From a virus, in IMG/VR virus record IMGVR_UViG_3300025073_000115, positions 1 to 34,263 of that record: DNA of 34,263 nucleotides. One strand, 5' to 3'. Made by a program: the position numbers and the translations under genes. Each line of letters opens with the position of its first letter. The stretch's first letter is position 1. Below the pieces are notes generated by a model, which was not told where the DNA came from, did not search any database, and saw nothing but the letters and a program-made list of their open reading frames with translations. Below, one piece after another: positions 1-8,423 of the stretch.

Positions 1-972
1 GTTGAATGCGTTGGATATAGCGAAATAGATAAATTCGCTATTCAAATTTATCAAAAACACTTTCCTACTCATCATAATTTTGGAGATATAACTCAAGTAG
101 ATGTTGATGCGCTTTCTGATTTTGATTTATTAGTGGGTGGTTCTCCATGCCAAGACCTAAGTATCGCTAAAAGAGATAGAAAAGGATTAGATGGTTCACG
201 AAGTGGATTGTTCTATAAATATGTAGAGATTTTACAAAAGAAAAAACCTCGGCACTTTATTCTTGAAAACGTGGCTTCAATGCCAAAAGAGAGCAAGGAT
301 CAAATCAGTCAAATATTAAACGTTCAGCCTATTATGATCAATGCAGCTTTAGTTTCTGCACAGCAAAGAAAGCGTCTTTTCTGGATCGGTGAATTGATTA
401 ACAATCAATATAAACAAACGGACATAACGCTTCCAGAAGATAAAAAGATTTTTCTTAAAGATATTTTAATTGATGGAATTGAAACAAAAGAAAAAAGTTT
501 ATGTGTAACTGCTACTTATTCAAGGGCTTGTCCTAGAGATTATTTTGAAAAACATTCAAGACAATTAATTAAATTAGGTCATTTTAATTCAGGTGGTCAA
601 GGAGATAGAGTTTATAGTATAGAGGGAAAATCGGTAACTTTATCGGCTTTAGGTGGAGGTAGAGGTGCAAAGACTGGATTATATTGTATTGCTCAAAGAG
701 GTAGATACAATCAAGACGGTCTTACAACTCAACAACAACTAGAGCCTCGTTTAGATGGCAAAACAAACTCATTAACTACGGTACAAAAAGACAATTTAAT
801 TGGGAATGTTGATGTTGACGTATATAGAAAGTTACACCCCATAGAATGCGAAAGATTACAATGCTTGCCTGATGATTGGACGGAAGGACTGAGTAACAGT
901 CAACGTTATAAATGTTTAGGCAATGCGGTTAATGTTGAAGTGGTTAAGCATATTTTAACTTTCATTAAATAA
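1..972 (+). CDS. DNA (cytosine-5) methyltransferase, 5'-truncated by the window edge
   Basis: The frame is open from base 1, so the N-terminal SAM-binding FxGxG motif lies outside the window; about 323 residues remain. Visible C5-methyltransferase motifs in order: ECVGYSEID (motif II type), FGDIT (motif III type), the catalytic GGSPCQDLS with its Cys codon at 148-150, the ENV motif (FILENVAS), QQRKRLFWIG (motif VIII) and CLGNAVNVEVV (motif X). The target-recognition segment lies roughly at 450-830. A GTG at 133 is internal and is not the start. The enzyme would methylate C5 of cytosine in a short site that cannot be read from sequence. It is one of three genes on the plus strand and converges with the late operon. 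In a phage its usual role is protecting its DNA from host restriction. Family assignment is firm; the role is inferred. Confidence 0.95.
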   Translation, partial: VECVGYSEIDKFAIQIYQKHFPTHHNFGDITQVDVDALSDFDLLVGGSPCQDLSIAKRDRKGLDGSRSGLFYKYVEILQKKKPRHFILENVASMPKESKDQISQILNVQPIMINAALVSAQQRKRLFWIGELINNQYKQTDITLPEDKKIFLKDILIDGIETKEKSLCVTATYSRACPRDYFEKHSRQLIKLGHFNSGGQGDRVYSIEGKSVTLSALGGGRGAKTGLYCIAQRGRYNQDGLTTQQQLEPRLDGKTNSLTTVQKDNLIGNVDVDVYRKLHPIECERLQCLPDDWTEGLSNSQRYKCLGNAVNVEVVKHILTFIK

Positions 973-1025
973 GCCTAAATAATCTAATGGCATGAAGCCA
1001 ACAATAGTGATTATTTAAGCTTATT
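968..1025 (+). terminator. Nested hairpin at the end of the methyltransferase gene
   Basis: Three nested stems share one axis: AATAAGC/GCTTATT outside, AAATAATC/GATTATTT in the middle and GGC/GCC at the tip. The plus-strand side is followed by a T-rich TTTATTTT. It overlaps the stop codon of the methyltransferase gene, which suits a terminator. A second short stem, GTGAG/CTCAC at 1034-1054, is followed by AATATTTTTAT and could be a back-up terminator. Read by eye, with no folding energy computed. Confidence 0.5.
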
Positions 1026-1482
1026 TATTTTGGGTGAGATTTCAGATTACTCACAATATTTTTATATATAAATTATTCAGCCACTATCAATTTAATTGAT
1101 CAAATTAAATTTTAACGATAGAAGGATTTTTTACCTTAACTAACCTAGCCATCTGTAATAAGTTTTTCGGTTAGTGCTTATGAGGGAAGTATTAATATTA
1201 TACTACCTTTTTACGCTTTATTATTTATATAAATATAAACCATCTTCAGAACAAGACGTTCTTATATAATCTTTACAGATTATACGATGTGCGTTAGGAC
1301 TGACGATCCATTTTCCGCCACCGTAAATATTATATTTAAAATGAAAATAAAATCAAGGTTAGAACAAAAGAATGACTACTCGCCAAAATAACAAACCACT
1401 ACATCTCCACTATATGGTTTCGTGGCTTAAATAAAGGATTCTTACATCTTTTTATGAAAACATAGAATAATTTACTACATGA
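973..1482. other. 510-bp gene-free region rich in inverted repeats
   Basis: No credible reading frame is visible on either strand. Besides the two terminator-like stems at its left end, the stretch holds a perfect TTTAATT-GATCA-AATTAAA repeat near 1090-1108, enclosed by CTATC/GATAG. It also holds CTAACC/GGTTAG near 1138-1173, an AGTAT/ATACT stem followed by CTTTTT near 1188-1213, a TATAATC-TTTACA-GATTATA repeat near 1264-1283, and CCAC/GTGG near 1408-1424. It separates the convergent methyltransferase gene and lysis module. A structured RNA, a replication or packaging signal, or simply stacked terminators are all possible. Confidence 0.5.
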
Positions 1483-1653
1483 TTATTTATTAATCACATC
1501 AATCCCAGCGAATTTAAGTAGCCAAGCGATAGCCGCACAAACAACAAAGATTGTTACGATTGTTAGCACTATTCCTGATAATAGAGGAAGTAGAAAAGTG
1601 ATGATAATATAAAAAACTAAAACTCCTAATAAAATTGATAATAAAGTATTCAT
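1483..1653 (-). CDS. Small membrane protein, holin candidate (56 aa)
   Basis: This 56-residue frame starts MNTLLSILLGVLVFYIII and is almost entirely hydrophobic up to a short polar end, AGIDVINK. It has room for two membrane helices, roughly residues 3-22 and 26-47. A longer overlapping frame in another phase (1514-1708) has no such pattern and is rejected. The gene is the last of the late operon, next to a second membrane protein and the M23 endolysin. Size, topology and position fit a small holin or antiholin that would let the endolysin reach the cell wall. There is no sequence-level family match, so the role rests on context. Confidence 0.6.
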   Translation of the reverse strand: MNTLLSILLGVLVFYIIITFLLPLLSGIVLTIVTIFVVCAAIAWLLKFAGIDVINK

Positions 1654-1670
1654 ATGTTTTGATTATTAGA

Positions 1671-1973
1671 TCATGCTTCATCTTGTTCTTTATTTGGTAA
1701 ATTAGCAAGTTTTATTATTGGTTCTTCTGTAATAACTTCTGCGGCACGAGTAGGTATGATTGTTTTTGTAAACTGTGGAGCCAATAAAGCAATAAGAGCC
1801 TTTATGGCACTCCTTAAACAAGCCCCTCCTAGCACCATTAAGGTGGTTGTGTCAAGATCCCCCCTCCATAACGAACCTAGCACAGCAGATTCAAATAAAA
1901 CCATCATGGCGATAAACGTAGTCACAAAAGACTTTACCTCGTCTTTTAAAAATTGTTCTGTTTCGATTGTCAT
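1671..1973 (-). CDS. Holin-like membrane protein (100 aa)
   Basis: The protein has a short polar N-terminus (MTIETEQFLKDEVKS), a hydrophobic segment about residues 16-34, a second about residues 44-66, and a charged tail ending EEPIIKLANLPNKEQDEA. Two membrane spans with a charged C-terminus directly after an endolysin gene match the general plan of phage holins. It lies 12 bases downstream of the endolysin gene and 17 bases upstream of the 56-residue membrane protein. The two may form a holin/antiholin pair. The call rests on topology and context, not on a recognised family signature. Confidence 0.65.
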   Translation of the reverse strand: MTIETEQFLKDEVKSFVTTFIAMMVLFESAVLGSLWRGDLDTTTLMVLGGACLRSAIKALIALLAPQFTKTIIPTRAAEVITEEPIIKLANLPNKEQDEA

Positions 1974-1985
1974 AATAAGTATTGG

Positions 1986-2618
1986 TTAAATATTGCTCAT
2001 TGATAGAGCAAATTTTTGTAAAGGTTCAACGTTCAGAATATGATATTTTCTTAAAATCTCTAAAAACCAAGCCTTATCACTATTTATATTTCCATCCTGT
2101 AATAACCCATTATTTAACCAATAGTCTACCGCTTGCTTCTCCCACCCCTTTAATCCTGACACGTCTTGAGCCGTCTCCTGTGCGTTTAACCAAGAAAGCG
2201 GATCAATATATCCTAAATATCCGTTTTTGTAGTTTAAAACGCTTCCCTTGCTGTCGATTTCACGCAATCCGAAATGAAGATGTGCGCCTGTTGAAAACCC
2301 AGTATTACCTGAAATCAAAACGCAATCTCCTTTTTTAACTTTTATCCCAATTTGTTTACAAATAACTTCTTTGCCGTGAGCATAAATTGTCTGAAAGCCG
2401 TTGTGATTGATCCTAATGTAATGACCATAGCCATCCTCATCACAACCTATATAATTCACTACGCCATCATCTACTGTTAAAATTGGTGTACTTTCTGGAA
2501 TTGCGAAATCTAAACCGTTATGACCTGCTAAATTAAACTGAGAATAAAGTTGTGGATTCTCACCAAAATATTGTGAAATCCTAAATTCATTTTCGAAAGG
2601 ATAAGATATGTTTTTCAT
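1986..2618 (-). CDS. M23-family metallopeptidase endolysin
   Basis: The protein has 210 residues. Residues about 28-120 are a LytM/M23 zinc endopeptidase: GHNGLDFAIP supplies the first His and Asp ligands (H33, D37), IYAH gives H81, and GAHLHFGLR gives H113 and H115. M23 enzymes cut peptide cross-links in peptidoglycan. No signal peptide is visible, so release would need a holin, and two candidates follow immediately downstream. The C-terminal 75 residues (from about LSWLNAQE) include an EKQAVDYWLNNGLLQDG stretch that looks helical and may bind the wall or be phage-specific; it is not recognised. The catalytic motif set is complete, so the enzyme is probably active. Confidence 0.93.
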   Translation of the reverse strand: MKNISYPFENEFRISQYFGENPQLYSQFNLAGHNGLDFAIPESTPILTVDDGVVNYIGCDEDGYGHYIRINHNGFQTIYAHGKEVICKQIGIKVKKGDCVLISGNTGFSTGAHLHFGLREIDSKGSVLNYKNGYLGYIDPLSWLNAQETAQDVSGLKGWEKQAVDYWLNNGLLQDGNINSDKAWFLEILRKYHILNVEPLQKFALSMSNI

Positions 2619-2627
2619 AATTTAGAA

Positions 2628-3065
2628 TTAAGATGTGAGATTAGTGGTAAAGCCAATAATCCCTAAAATAATAAATGTTATGATCGCTCCTATTAATCCT
2701 CCCCATAATTTTTGATATTTACCATCTTTTATAATAATCATTAAATCTTTTTTTGTTACCATATTTTCTTTTAATGTTAAAGTCTCAACTATATTATTTT
2801 TAAGTTTTTCTGTTTCTTTGCCATAATTTTGTAAAAACTCATTAAATTTAGCCATCATTTCATCAAGTTTTTGAGGGATTAAATTAAAAGGTATAATTTG
2901 CTTTTCTAATGAAGCCAGTCGTTCCGAAAGAGATAATTCTAGCACTTGTATTCTATTATAAATATCATGTTTAGCTTCATGGAGCTTTAAGAGATCAGAT
3001 TTAAACTCTTCATGATCTTTTAAGTTTTGATCTAATTTATCTTTCTGTAAGCATGGATTTGACAT
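2628..3065 (-). CDS. Coiled-coil protein with C-terminal membrane anchor, lysis-associated
   Basis: The start is taken at MSNPCLQK (3065), one base after the TGA of the upstream gene, giving 145 residues. An upstream ATG at 3107 would lie inside that gene. Residues about 8-115 are charged and helical with heptad-like leucines (IQVELSLSERLASLEKQ). Residues about 121-139 (WGGLIGAIITFIILGIIGF) form one membrane helix, followed by TTNLTS. This plan resembles small XhlA-type phage proteins that sit beside holins and endolysins. The match is by architecture only. Its place just before the endolysin supports a lysis or cell-envelope role. Confidence 0.7.
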   Translation of the reverse strand: MSNPCLQKDKLDQNLKDHEEFKSDLLKLHEAKHDIYNRIQVLELSLSERLASLEKQIIPFNLIPQKLDEMMAKFNEFLQNYGKETEKLKNNIVETLTLKENMVTKKDLMIIIKDGKYQKLWGGLIGAIITFIILGIIGFTTNLTS

Positions 3066-3066
3066 T

Positions 3067-4131
3067 TCATAAATATAGTTTATATAACACGTCTGGGGCT
3101 CTATCATTCAATCCATACACCGTATTAACCTCGCCAAATCCTGCCATGAATTTAGTTGTTGCCCCGAAATTATGATTAGAAGTTGATTGCTGTGTTCCAG
3201 CAAAATTATATTTAAAATAATCTGTAGCGGTACTTACATAAATATAATTAGTATTCGCTCCTATTGCACCACCAAAACTTGGTGTCCCCGCTAAAGCAAA
3301 ATCTGATGCGGAATCTAACGTTGTTCCATTAATTGTAAGTCTTCGTATATCATAATCATTAGCTGTATTCCCTGCTTGTTTCGTGAAAAATAAATAAGTG
3401 CCATCAGTAAACATGTAAGTCGCATCTGTCGTCCCGAAACCTGCATATGTCATTTGAGTCCCACCTGCCGCTAAGTCATCTTTATCGTATCTATACACTC
3501 TATGCAATGGAGCTCCATTATCTCTTAATAATACATATAAATAATCGCCTATTACAGCGACCCCTCTAATAGCATCCGCAGCCGCCCAATCTGAAGTAAT
3601 AGCTCTTATATCTGGTGCACTATTAACATGATACATAGTTAATGAAGTCGTGTAAGCGTTAGGGATATGTTCTGTGTTGTCGGTATAATAAGGCATTGTA
3701 TCAGTGGGGTTATTTTGATCCCAGAACCAAGGAGCTGGCAACCCGAAAATTCCTTGATCGAAAAAAGAATTATTTGGCTTACTCATTAACTGGAAATTTG
3801 TACCATCATGAGTTAAAATTACAACCTGTCCATTCCTAATTGTACTAGGAGAAATTTCATTTCCACTTACATCTTTAATGGCGGTCGCCCCTATTGTATT
3901 AACATTAACGGTGCATGCTCCAGTATTGGCAAAATTAGCTTTAAATTTAATTGTAAGTCCAGCTTCATAGGCTGTAATCTGTGCATCAATAGCCACGACA
4001 TAAGCATTCGCTGAACCTGTGGACACGACATAATCACCACCACACACTAATACGTCTTTACGAAGATTATTAAAGTGAGTAGCAAGAATATCCTGACCTA
4101 AAGTTACCTGTGATGAATCAAGAACACTCAT
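3067..4131 (-). CDS. Tail fibre / tail-tip protein (354 aa)
   Basis: The N-terminal third contains a beta-rich module seen in many phage tail and adhesion proteins: YVVSTGSANAYVVAIDAQ, then NVNTIGATAIKDVSGNEI and GQVVILTHDGTNFQLMS. The C-terminal two thirds repeat short strands ending in tyrosine or aromatic residues (GDYLYVLLRDNGAPLHRVY, DGTYLFFTKQAGNT, NTNYIYVSTATDYF). The spacing is like a small beta-propeller, which could be the receptor-binding head. It lies between another fibre-like gene and the lysis module. Receptor and fold are inferred; structural-protein status is well supported by context. Confidence 0.7.
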   Translation of the reverse strand: MSVLDSSQVTLGQDILATHFNNLRKDVLVCGGDYVVSTGSANAYVVAIDAQITAYEAGLTIKFKANFANTGACTVNVNTIGATAIKDVSGNEISPSTIRNGQVVILTHDGTNFQLMSKPNNSFFDQGIFGLPAPWFWDQNNPTDTMPYYTDNTEHIPNAYTTSLTMYHVNSAPDIRAITSDWAAADAIRGVAVIGDYLYVLLRDNGAPLHRVYRYDKDDLAAGGTQMTYAGFGTTDATYMFTDGTYLFFTKQAGNTANDYDIRRLTINGTTLDSASDFALAGTPSFGGAIGANTNYIYVSTATDYFKYNFAGTQQSTSNHNFGATTKFMAGFGEVNTVYGLNDRAPDVLYKLYL

Positions 4132-4133
4132 GA

Positions 4134-4697
4134 TTAAGAGAAAGTAAATGTAGATTCTACTGTTAGCGTTTCAGTTACTGCCTTGGAAACTGAAATTAAA
4201 AAACGTGAAAATAACTGCCCTGTATTAGCACTTGCAGCGCCATCAATAAACCAGCCTGCTTCTGCATAAGTACCCGAAGTTTCAGTTGCAGTGTAGAAAT
4301 TACTTATATAGGCTATATTGCTTGCTGATGTTTGACTTGACGTAGCTTTTCTGTACGTCTCAGTCCCAAGTGTTGTGTTACTATTAGCTGGCGAAGCGCT
4401 GCCTGAGCCTAAAGCCCCATAATTAATAATTCCTGTATAAGTAGTAGTATTAGCTAGTCTTTGAGCTAGTACTGATCTTCCTGCCGTAGGAATAATATTT
4501 TCATATAATGTTTCTCTTTTTTGACAATGTTTTTTAAATTCTGTCCAGTGATATTGAAAAGCTTCCCATGATAAATTACCTTGACCAAGGATCTGTTCAA
4601 GTTCTTTAGCTATTTTATTTAAAGGTTTGCAAATCACGAAATTATGCAGTCCTTTAATTCCTGCTAGTTCCTTGTTTTTTCGTAAATGATTGAGCAT
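4134..4697 (-). CDS. Virion protein, fibre-like (187 aa)
   Basis: The first 68 residues or so are polar and helical (ELEQILGQGNLSWEAFQYHW). Residues about 70-187 form a Thr/Ser/Ala-rich beta domain (TTTYTGIINYGALGSGSASP, YAEAGWFIDGAASANTG) ending in VESTFTFS. This second half resembles beta-rich domains in tail fibre and baseplate proteins of uncultured phages. The start codon directly follows a hairpin at 4698-4727 that carries an element shared with two other late-gene starts. Two bases separate it from the next fibre gene. The exact role is unknown. Confidence 0.65.
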   Translation of the reverse strand: MLNHLRKNKELAGIKGLHNFVICKPLNKIAKELEQILGQGNLSWEAFQYHWTEFKKHCQKRETLYENIIPTAGRSVLAQRLANTTTYTGIINYGALGSGSASPANSNTTLGTETYRKATSSQTSASNIAYISNFYTATETSGTYAEAGWFIDGAASANTGQLFSRFLISVSKAVTETLTVESTFTFS

Positions 4698-4727
4698 AAG
4701 CCAAGAGATTATGAACCTCTGGGGCTT
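4698..4727 (-). promoter_or_regulatory. Leader hairpin with shared element, copy 1
   Basis: On the minus strand the shared element reads AGAAGCCCCAGAGGTTCAT. Its own 3' partner gives a broken stem: AAGCC, two unpaired bases, AGAG, a nine-base loop, CTCT, one unpaired base, GGCTT. The ATG of the 187-residue gene follows immediately. A small CTTCT/AGAAG stem lies just upstream. Matching elements occur at 13520-13539 and within 23455-23491. Confidence 0.5.
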
Positions 4728-4772
4728 CTACTATTAGAAGTATACTTAGAAAAACAAAAGTAATCAATATTT

Positions 4773-7700
4773 TTATTCGTAAGCACCGACTCCATATACT
4801 GTTTGAGATTTTGTTGCGTCTGTTGTATACATATAATCAAATAAAACATCACCAGACGCTGTTGTATCTGTAGTATTAACAGTAAGATATTGTAATGTAA
4901 TTGTTTGAATATTCGTGATATCAAAACTTCCTGACTCAATATAGTCAGGATCGGTTAATTTAAATTTAATTTGACGCCATAATTCAGACACGGCAAGATA
5001 ATCATTTAAATTCAAAAATACTCGATAATCCAATAAAGGATTAGTCGCATGACTCGAAAAATAAATTCTTAAATCTTTAATTTTAGCTTTTACCGAATTA
5101 TCTTTTACCTTAAACCAATAATTTATAAATTTATCCGTTAAATTAACAGGGCTAGCTAAGTTAATATACATATAAGTGCCAGCAGATACAGCCGTTTTAT
5201 TTAATGATAATGAGGCTGTTGTATCAATGTGTTCATCGGTTACTGTTGTAATCGTACCATTAACCGCAGTCCAACCGCCTGCAACATCTAAACCGTCAAT
5301 AATATCACTAGCACTTTCAGGCTGGTATTTGTTGGTTTTATCCTTTTCCGTCTCATCACTGGAAGTTGTTGTTTGTGTCTCAGTTGATGTTACCTGTTCA
5401 GTCGCTCCTGTTGTATGGCTTTCACTTATCGTTATAATAGGAAATTCGCTTTCGACTAATTCAATCACAGCGTTATCAACAACAAAAGCCCCTGATATAG
5501 TTGTAGACAATTTTTGGAAATATTCGATTATTCCAAATAAAGTGGTAGCACAAGTAACTTTGCATTTCATGTAATCTTGATTGTATTGTTTGGCTACTTT
5601 CTGAATTAATAATTCTTCAAACATAACTTTATTTGAATCTTTGATTGTCATTAATTGCCCTGCTTTTAATCCATCAAAATCAGTATCAAAATTAATTGTA
5701 ACAACAGGATTCTTATATTGATCTACTTCTGCCCTTGCCCTATCTCTAGCGGCAGTCCTTGAATCCAAACTATTGTCATCAATCTTAGCTCCATCGAATT
5801 GACCGTCCCCATGTCCTAATAACAACCTCATTCTTGTAATTGACGTATTGTCTTTATATTGAGTTACAATATCAATTTTTTCTGTATATGTAAATAAAAG
5901 GAAATCGGAAGTGGTAAGTGTTGTAGTGGCATCAGTTGCTCTAATAGACTTTTCAGAGAAATTCGAGACATAATTTACGGTTGTTTCATCAACTAAATTC
6001 TCCACTCCAACGGTTTGAGTTGATGCGAATTTAGAAAAAGTGTCACCATTAGTTTGGCTCGTTACAGCTTCAACAGTGAAATTATCATCATTAACTTTTG
6101 TGATTTGTCTAACGGCATTTGATCTTGTTCTATTAACAATATAATCACCTGTAATTAATGCGTGTGCTGTGGCTGTAATATTAGTTGTGGTAGTTCCGCC
6201 TTCACAAGTATCTATACTAGTATTATTATCTAATTTAATAACTAAATTCTTAAATTTATTCTTTAATATCCATTCCCTAACTGCATTATCGCCTTGAACG
6301 ACTTGTGAATAAGTAGAAGCTGAATCTTCTGTCCCACCTGCTACAGTTTGAGCATTTTTCAATTGTGAAGTGTCAATATTAACACTTATATTATCACCAT
6401 TATAGAATTTATTTGAAGCTTCAAGCATCCAGATAGAATCTATCGTTACATCAGGATCATTATTTGAATGAGTAAATTGAAAATCTACTTTCCGTATTAC
6501 TCCCCAGTCTGGAAGTCCTGTTGAAGTAAAAGCGGACTTAGCAATTAATAGTTTATTATATCCAAGTTTTAAATTCGTAGTCCAACTATAACTAAAATAA
6601 TCCACGCCTGAATTAGTTGAAAAGATTAAATCAATTGAAGTTGGTACTGTGTTCTCAATATATACATGAATCATTATACGATCACTAGTAGGACTTGTAG
6701 TGCCGTCTTCTCTTGTGCTTAGATTATAAGTTCCTGTGATAGTTGTTGGCGTTGCACTTGTAACAGTTTTCTGTGATTTATTCGCTGTAATGTACCATTT
6801 ATCATTGTTAGATAGAGTCCAGCCACTCTCACTCATGTCAAACAATAACTGTGAGCCATCTGATAATTGCCACGGCGCAGAGTCGCTATCCATTGATTTG
6901 AAATGTATATCCCTATCATAATCAATATACCAAAAATAAGAATTGAGTTTAGCGAGAGCATCTATTGTCGCCGTTGGTCTTTGAAAAGGAGCGGCGAAAC
7001 TATCTAAAGTTGCACCAGCTTCAAGATTAAAGAAAGTAAAGAAATCATCTTCATAAATTCGCCAATTATCTATTGTAATTATTCCGCTTGCTGTTTGATC
7101 TATAGCTAAAGCAATTCTAATTATAGCCGTCCAATCAACCGTTCCAGCTGTAAAATCAGCAGTTTTTGACATGTCAATTTCACAAAAATGCCAATTACCA
7201 TCAGGAAATATAGGAGTTAAATACCAACCTTTCATGTTTGTAATTGCGGCATCACTAGAACAATATAATCTAATAGATGTAATAATATTAGTTGATGGGA
7301 ATTTAATCCATAATCCCATTTTACCTTTTGTCGGCTGTCCAGAACTTACTCCCACATACGAAGAATAATCTGTACTAGATAATGTTAATCTATAATCTGC
7401 TGCTCCACTGGCATACACCCAAGAAAAAACACCTGATGATGTCCCATTACCATTAATTATGTCATTTGTATTAATAATAGGTAACGCGGCATCATTAATT
7501 ATTCCCCATGCGGATTGAATTGCTCCATCATTAGCATAATCCATCGTATCTATAATCATATTCATGTTGTTCAGGTCTTCGGTTACGAACCCCACTATTA
7601 TCTGTCTTGCGTTTTTATTTTCCCAGCTGTCATTAACCTCTTTTCTGTCAAATTCTTTTGTGAAATCGATACACTGCACGCTATACGCCACATTTTCCGA

Positions 7701-8153
7701 TAAAACATTTGTCGAAATTCCCACATTCTGCACAACACCACCAAAAATCTTTTCGCCTGCGTATTCTCCTGCACTATGAGCAGAAACAGCAGCACTTTCT
7801 AATGTTATATTTATATTATTTCCACTCTCAACTAAAGATGAAATAGTTACTTTCTCTTCTGTGCTTAATCCTATACCAAGCCATATCTCCTGATTTGCTC
7901 TAAGTTTATAATGAGTAATAATGTCTATATCAGATAATGTTTTCTTTTTAACCACTAAAGCCGTGCCTGAATAAGAAATAATTTCAAAAGCATCAAAAAT
8001 CTTAATTTCTTGATTATCTATAGGCTGGTCTCCTCCAACAATTATATCAAATCCGCAAGTATTAGCCTTATTCTGCACTTGCTCAACTATCTTTAAGCTT
8101 CTTGTGCTTACATAAGACGAGATGTCAACGTCAGCAAGGTAAAGTTTAATCAT
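4773..8153 (-). CDS. Tail hub / baseplate protein (1126 aa)
   Basis: The second largest phage-tail gene of the window, downstream of the tape measure where tail-tip (Dit/Tal-type) proteins normally lie. It starts MIKLYLADVDISSYVSTRSL and has a segment GENVAY-like region SENVAYSVQCIDFTKEFDRK with KNARQIIVGFV, as in tail-hub proteins of many siphophages. Three or so beta-sandwich segments follow (for example near residues 240-360, 470-590 and 970-1110), each with paired aromatic strands typical of carbohydrate-binding or lectin-like folds. A small module, TAHALITGDYIVN..QITKVNDDNFTV, also occurs in the protein at 15411-16073. No peptidase or hydrolase signature is visible. Probable role: closing the tail tube and holding fibres. 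Confidence 0.75.
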   Translation of the reverse strand: MIKLYLADVDISSYVSTRSLKIVEQVQNKANTCGFDIIVGGDQPIDNQEIKIFDAFEIISYSGTALVVKKKTLSDIDIITHYKLRANQEIWLGIGLSTEEKVTISSLVESGNNINITLESAAVSAHSAGEYAGEKIFGGVVQNVGISTNVLSENVAYSVQCIDFTKEFDRKEVNDSWENKNARQIIVGFVTEDLNNMNMIIDTMDYANDGAIQSAWGIINDAALPIINTNDIINGNGTSSGVFSWVYASGAADYRLTLSSTDYSSYVGVSSGQPTKGKMGLWIKFPSTNIITSIRLYCSSDAAITNMKGWYLTPIFPDGNWHFCEIDMSKTADFTAGTVDWTAIIRIALAIDQTASGIITIDNWRIYEDDFFTFFNLEAGATLDSFAAPFQRPTATIDALAKLNSYFWYIDYDRDIHFKSMDSDSAPWQLSDGSQLLFDMSESGWTLSNNDKWYITANKSQKTVTSATPTTITGTYNLSTREDGTTSPTSDRIMIHVYIENTVPTSIDLIFSTNSGVDYFSYSWTTNLKLGYNKLLIAKSAFTSTGLPDWGVIRKVDFQFTHSNNDPDVTIDSIWMLEASNKFYNGDNISVNIDTSQLKNAQTVAGGTEDSASTYSQVVQGDNAVREWILKNKFKNLVIKLDNNTSIDTCEGGTTTTNITATAHALITGDYIVNRTRSNAVRQITKVNDDNFTVEAVTSQTNGDTFSKFASTQTVGVENLVDETTVNYVSNFSEKSIRATDATTTLTTSDFLLFTYTEKIDIVTQYKDNTSITRMRLLLGHGDGQFDGAKIDDNSLDSRTAARDRARAEVDQYKNPVVTINFDTDFDGLKAGQLMTIKDSNKVMFEELLIQKVAKQYNQDYMKCKVTCATTLFGIIEYFQKLSTTISGAFVVDNAVIELVESEFPIITISESHTTGATEQVTSTETQTTTSSDETEKDKTNKYQPESASDIIDGLDVAGGWTAVNGTITTVTDEHIDTTASLSLNKTAVSAGTYMYINLASPVNLTDKFINYWFKVKDNSVKAKIKDLRIYFSSHATNPLLDYRVFLNLNDYLAVSELWRQIKFKLTDPDYIESGSFDITNIQTITLQYLTVNTTDTTASGDVLFDYMYTTDATKSQTVYGVGAYE

Positions 8154-8170
8154 AAAATATAATAAGATAT

Positions 8171-8185
8171 AGGACTCAAAATCCT
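8171..8185 (-). promoter_or_regulatory. Short hairpin before the tail-hub gene
   Basis: AGGAT-TTTGA-GTCCT-type inverted repeat with a five-base stem, 17 bases upstream of the ATG at 8153. Several late genes here have a small stem at a similar place, but this one is short enough to be chance. Confidence 0.25.
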
Positions 8186-8228
8186 AACAATATTATTATA
8201 CTATAAAAAAAATAATTGAAATTATTTT

Positions 8229-8396
8229 TTATTTATTTTCTATGATTTCGATATTTGTAATTATATAGTTAATATTCCAAAAAAAGAATAAAGGAGAAAG
8301 TAACCCATAACTAACTACACTAAGGATTAACAATCCAATATTAATTAACAAATACTTCCACCATATACCATTAAACTTTAATGTGTGTTTTTTCAT
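8229..8396 (-). CDS. Small membrane protein between tape measure and tail hub (55 aa)
   Basis: The frame begins MKKHTLKFNGIWWKY and has two hydrophobic stretches, about residues 16-30 and 32-47, joined by a Ser-Tyr-Gly turn; the end is NIEIIENK. The pattern Gly-Ile-Trp, a long hydrophobic run, a Gly turn, then a second run recalls the repeated unit of YjgN/DUF898 membrane proteins, but this is only a visual resemblance. The gene fills most of the 270-base gap between the tape measure and tail-hub genes and is in the operon direction. It could be an infection-stage membrane protein or a superinfection-exclusion factor. Function unknown. Confidence 0.6.
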   Translation of the reverse strand: MKKHTLKFNGIWWKYLLINIGLLILSVVSYGLLSPLFFFWNINYIITNIEIIENK

Positions 8397-8423
8397 ACAT
8401 AATACATACCACTAAATTACGAT

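Noticed and set aside
1514-1708. 64-residue minus-strand frame in the lysis region
   Set aside because: It overlaps a frame (1483-1653) with a clear membrane-protein pattern and the end of the 100-residue gene; its own sequence has no coherent hydrophobic or domain pattern.
3085-3100. Fourth copy of the leader element (AGAGCCCCAGACGTG)
   Set aside because: It lies in the coding end of the fibre gene, matches only the AGCCCCAGA core and forms no clear stem at the next start.
4709-4939. 76-residue frame over the end of the tail-hub gene
   Set aside because: Shadow of the tail-hub coding frame, and it covers the leader hairpin.
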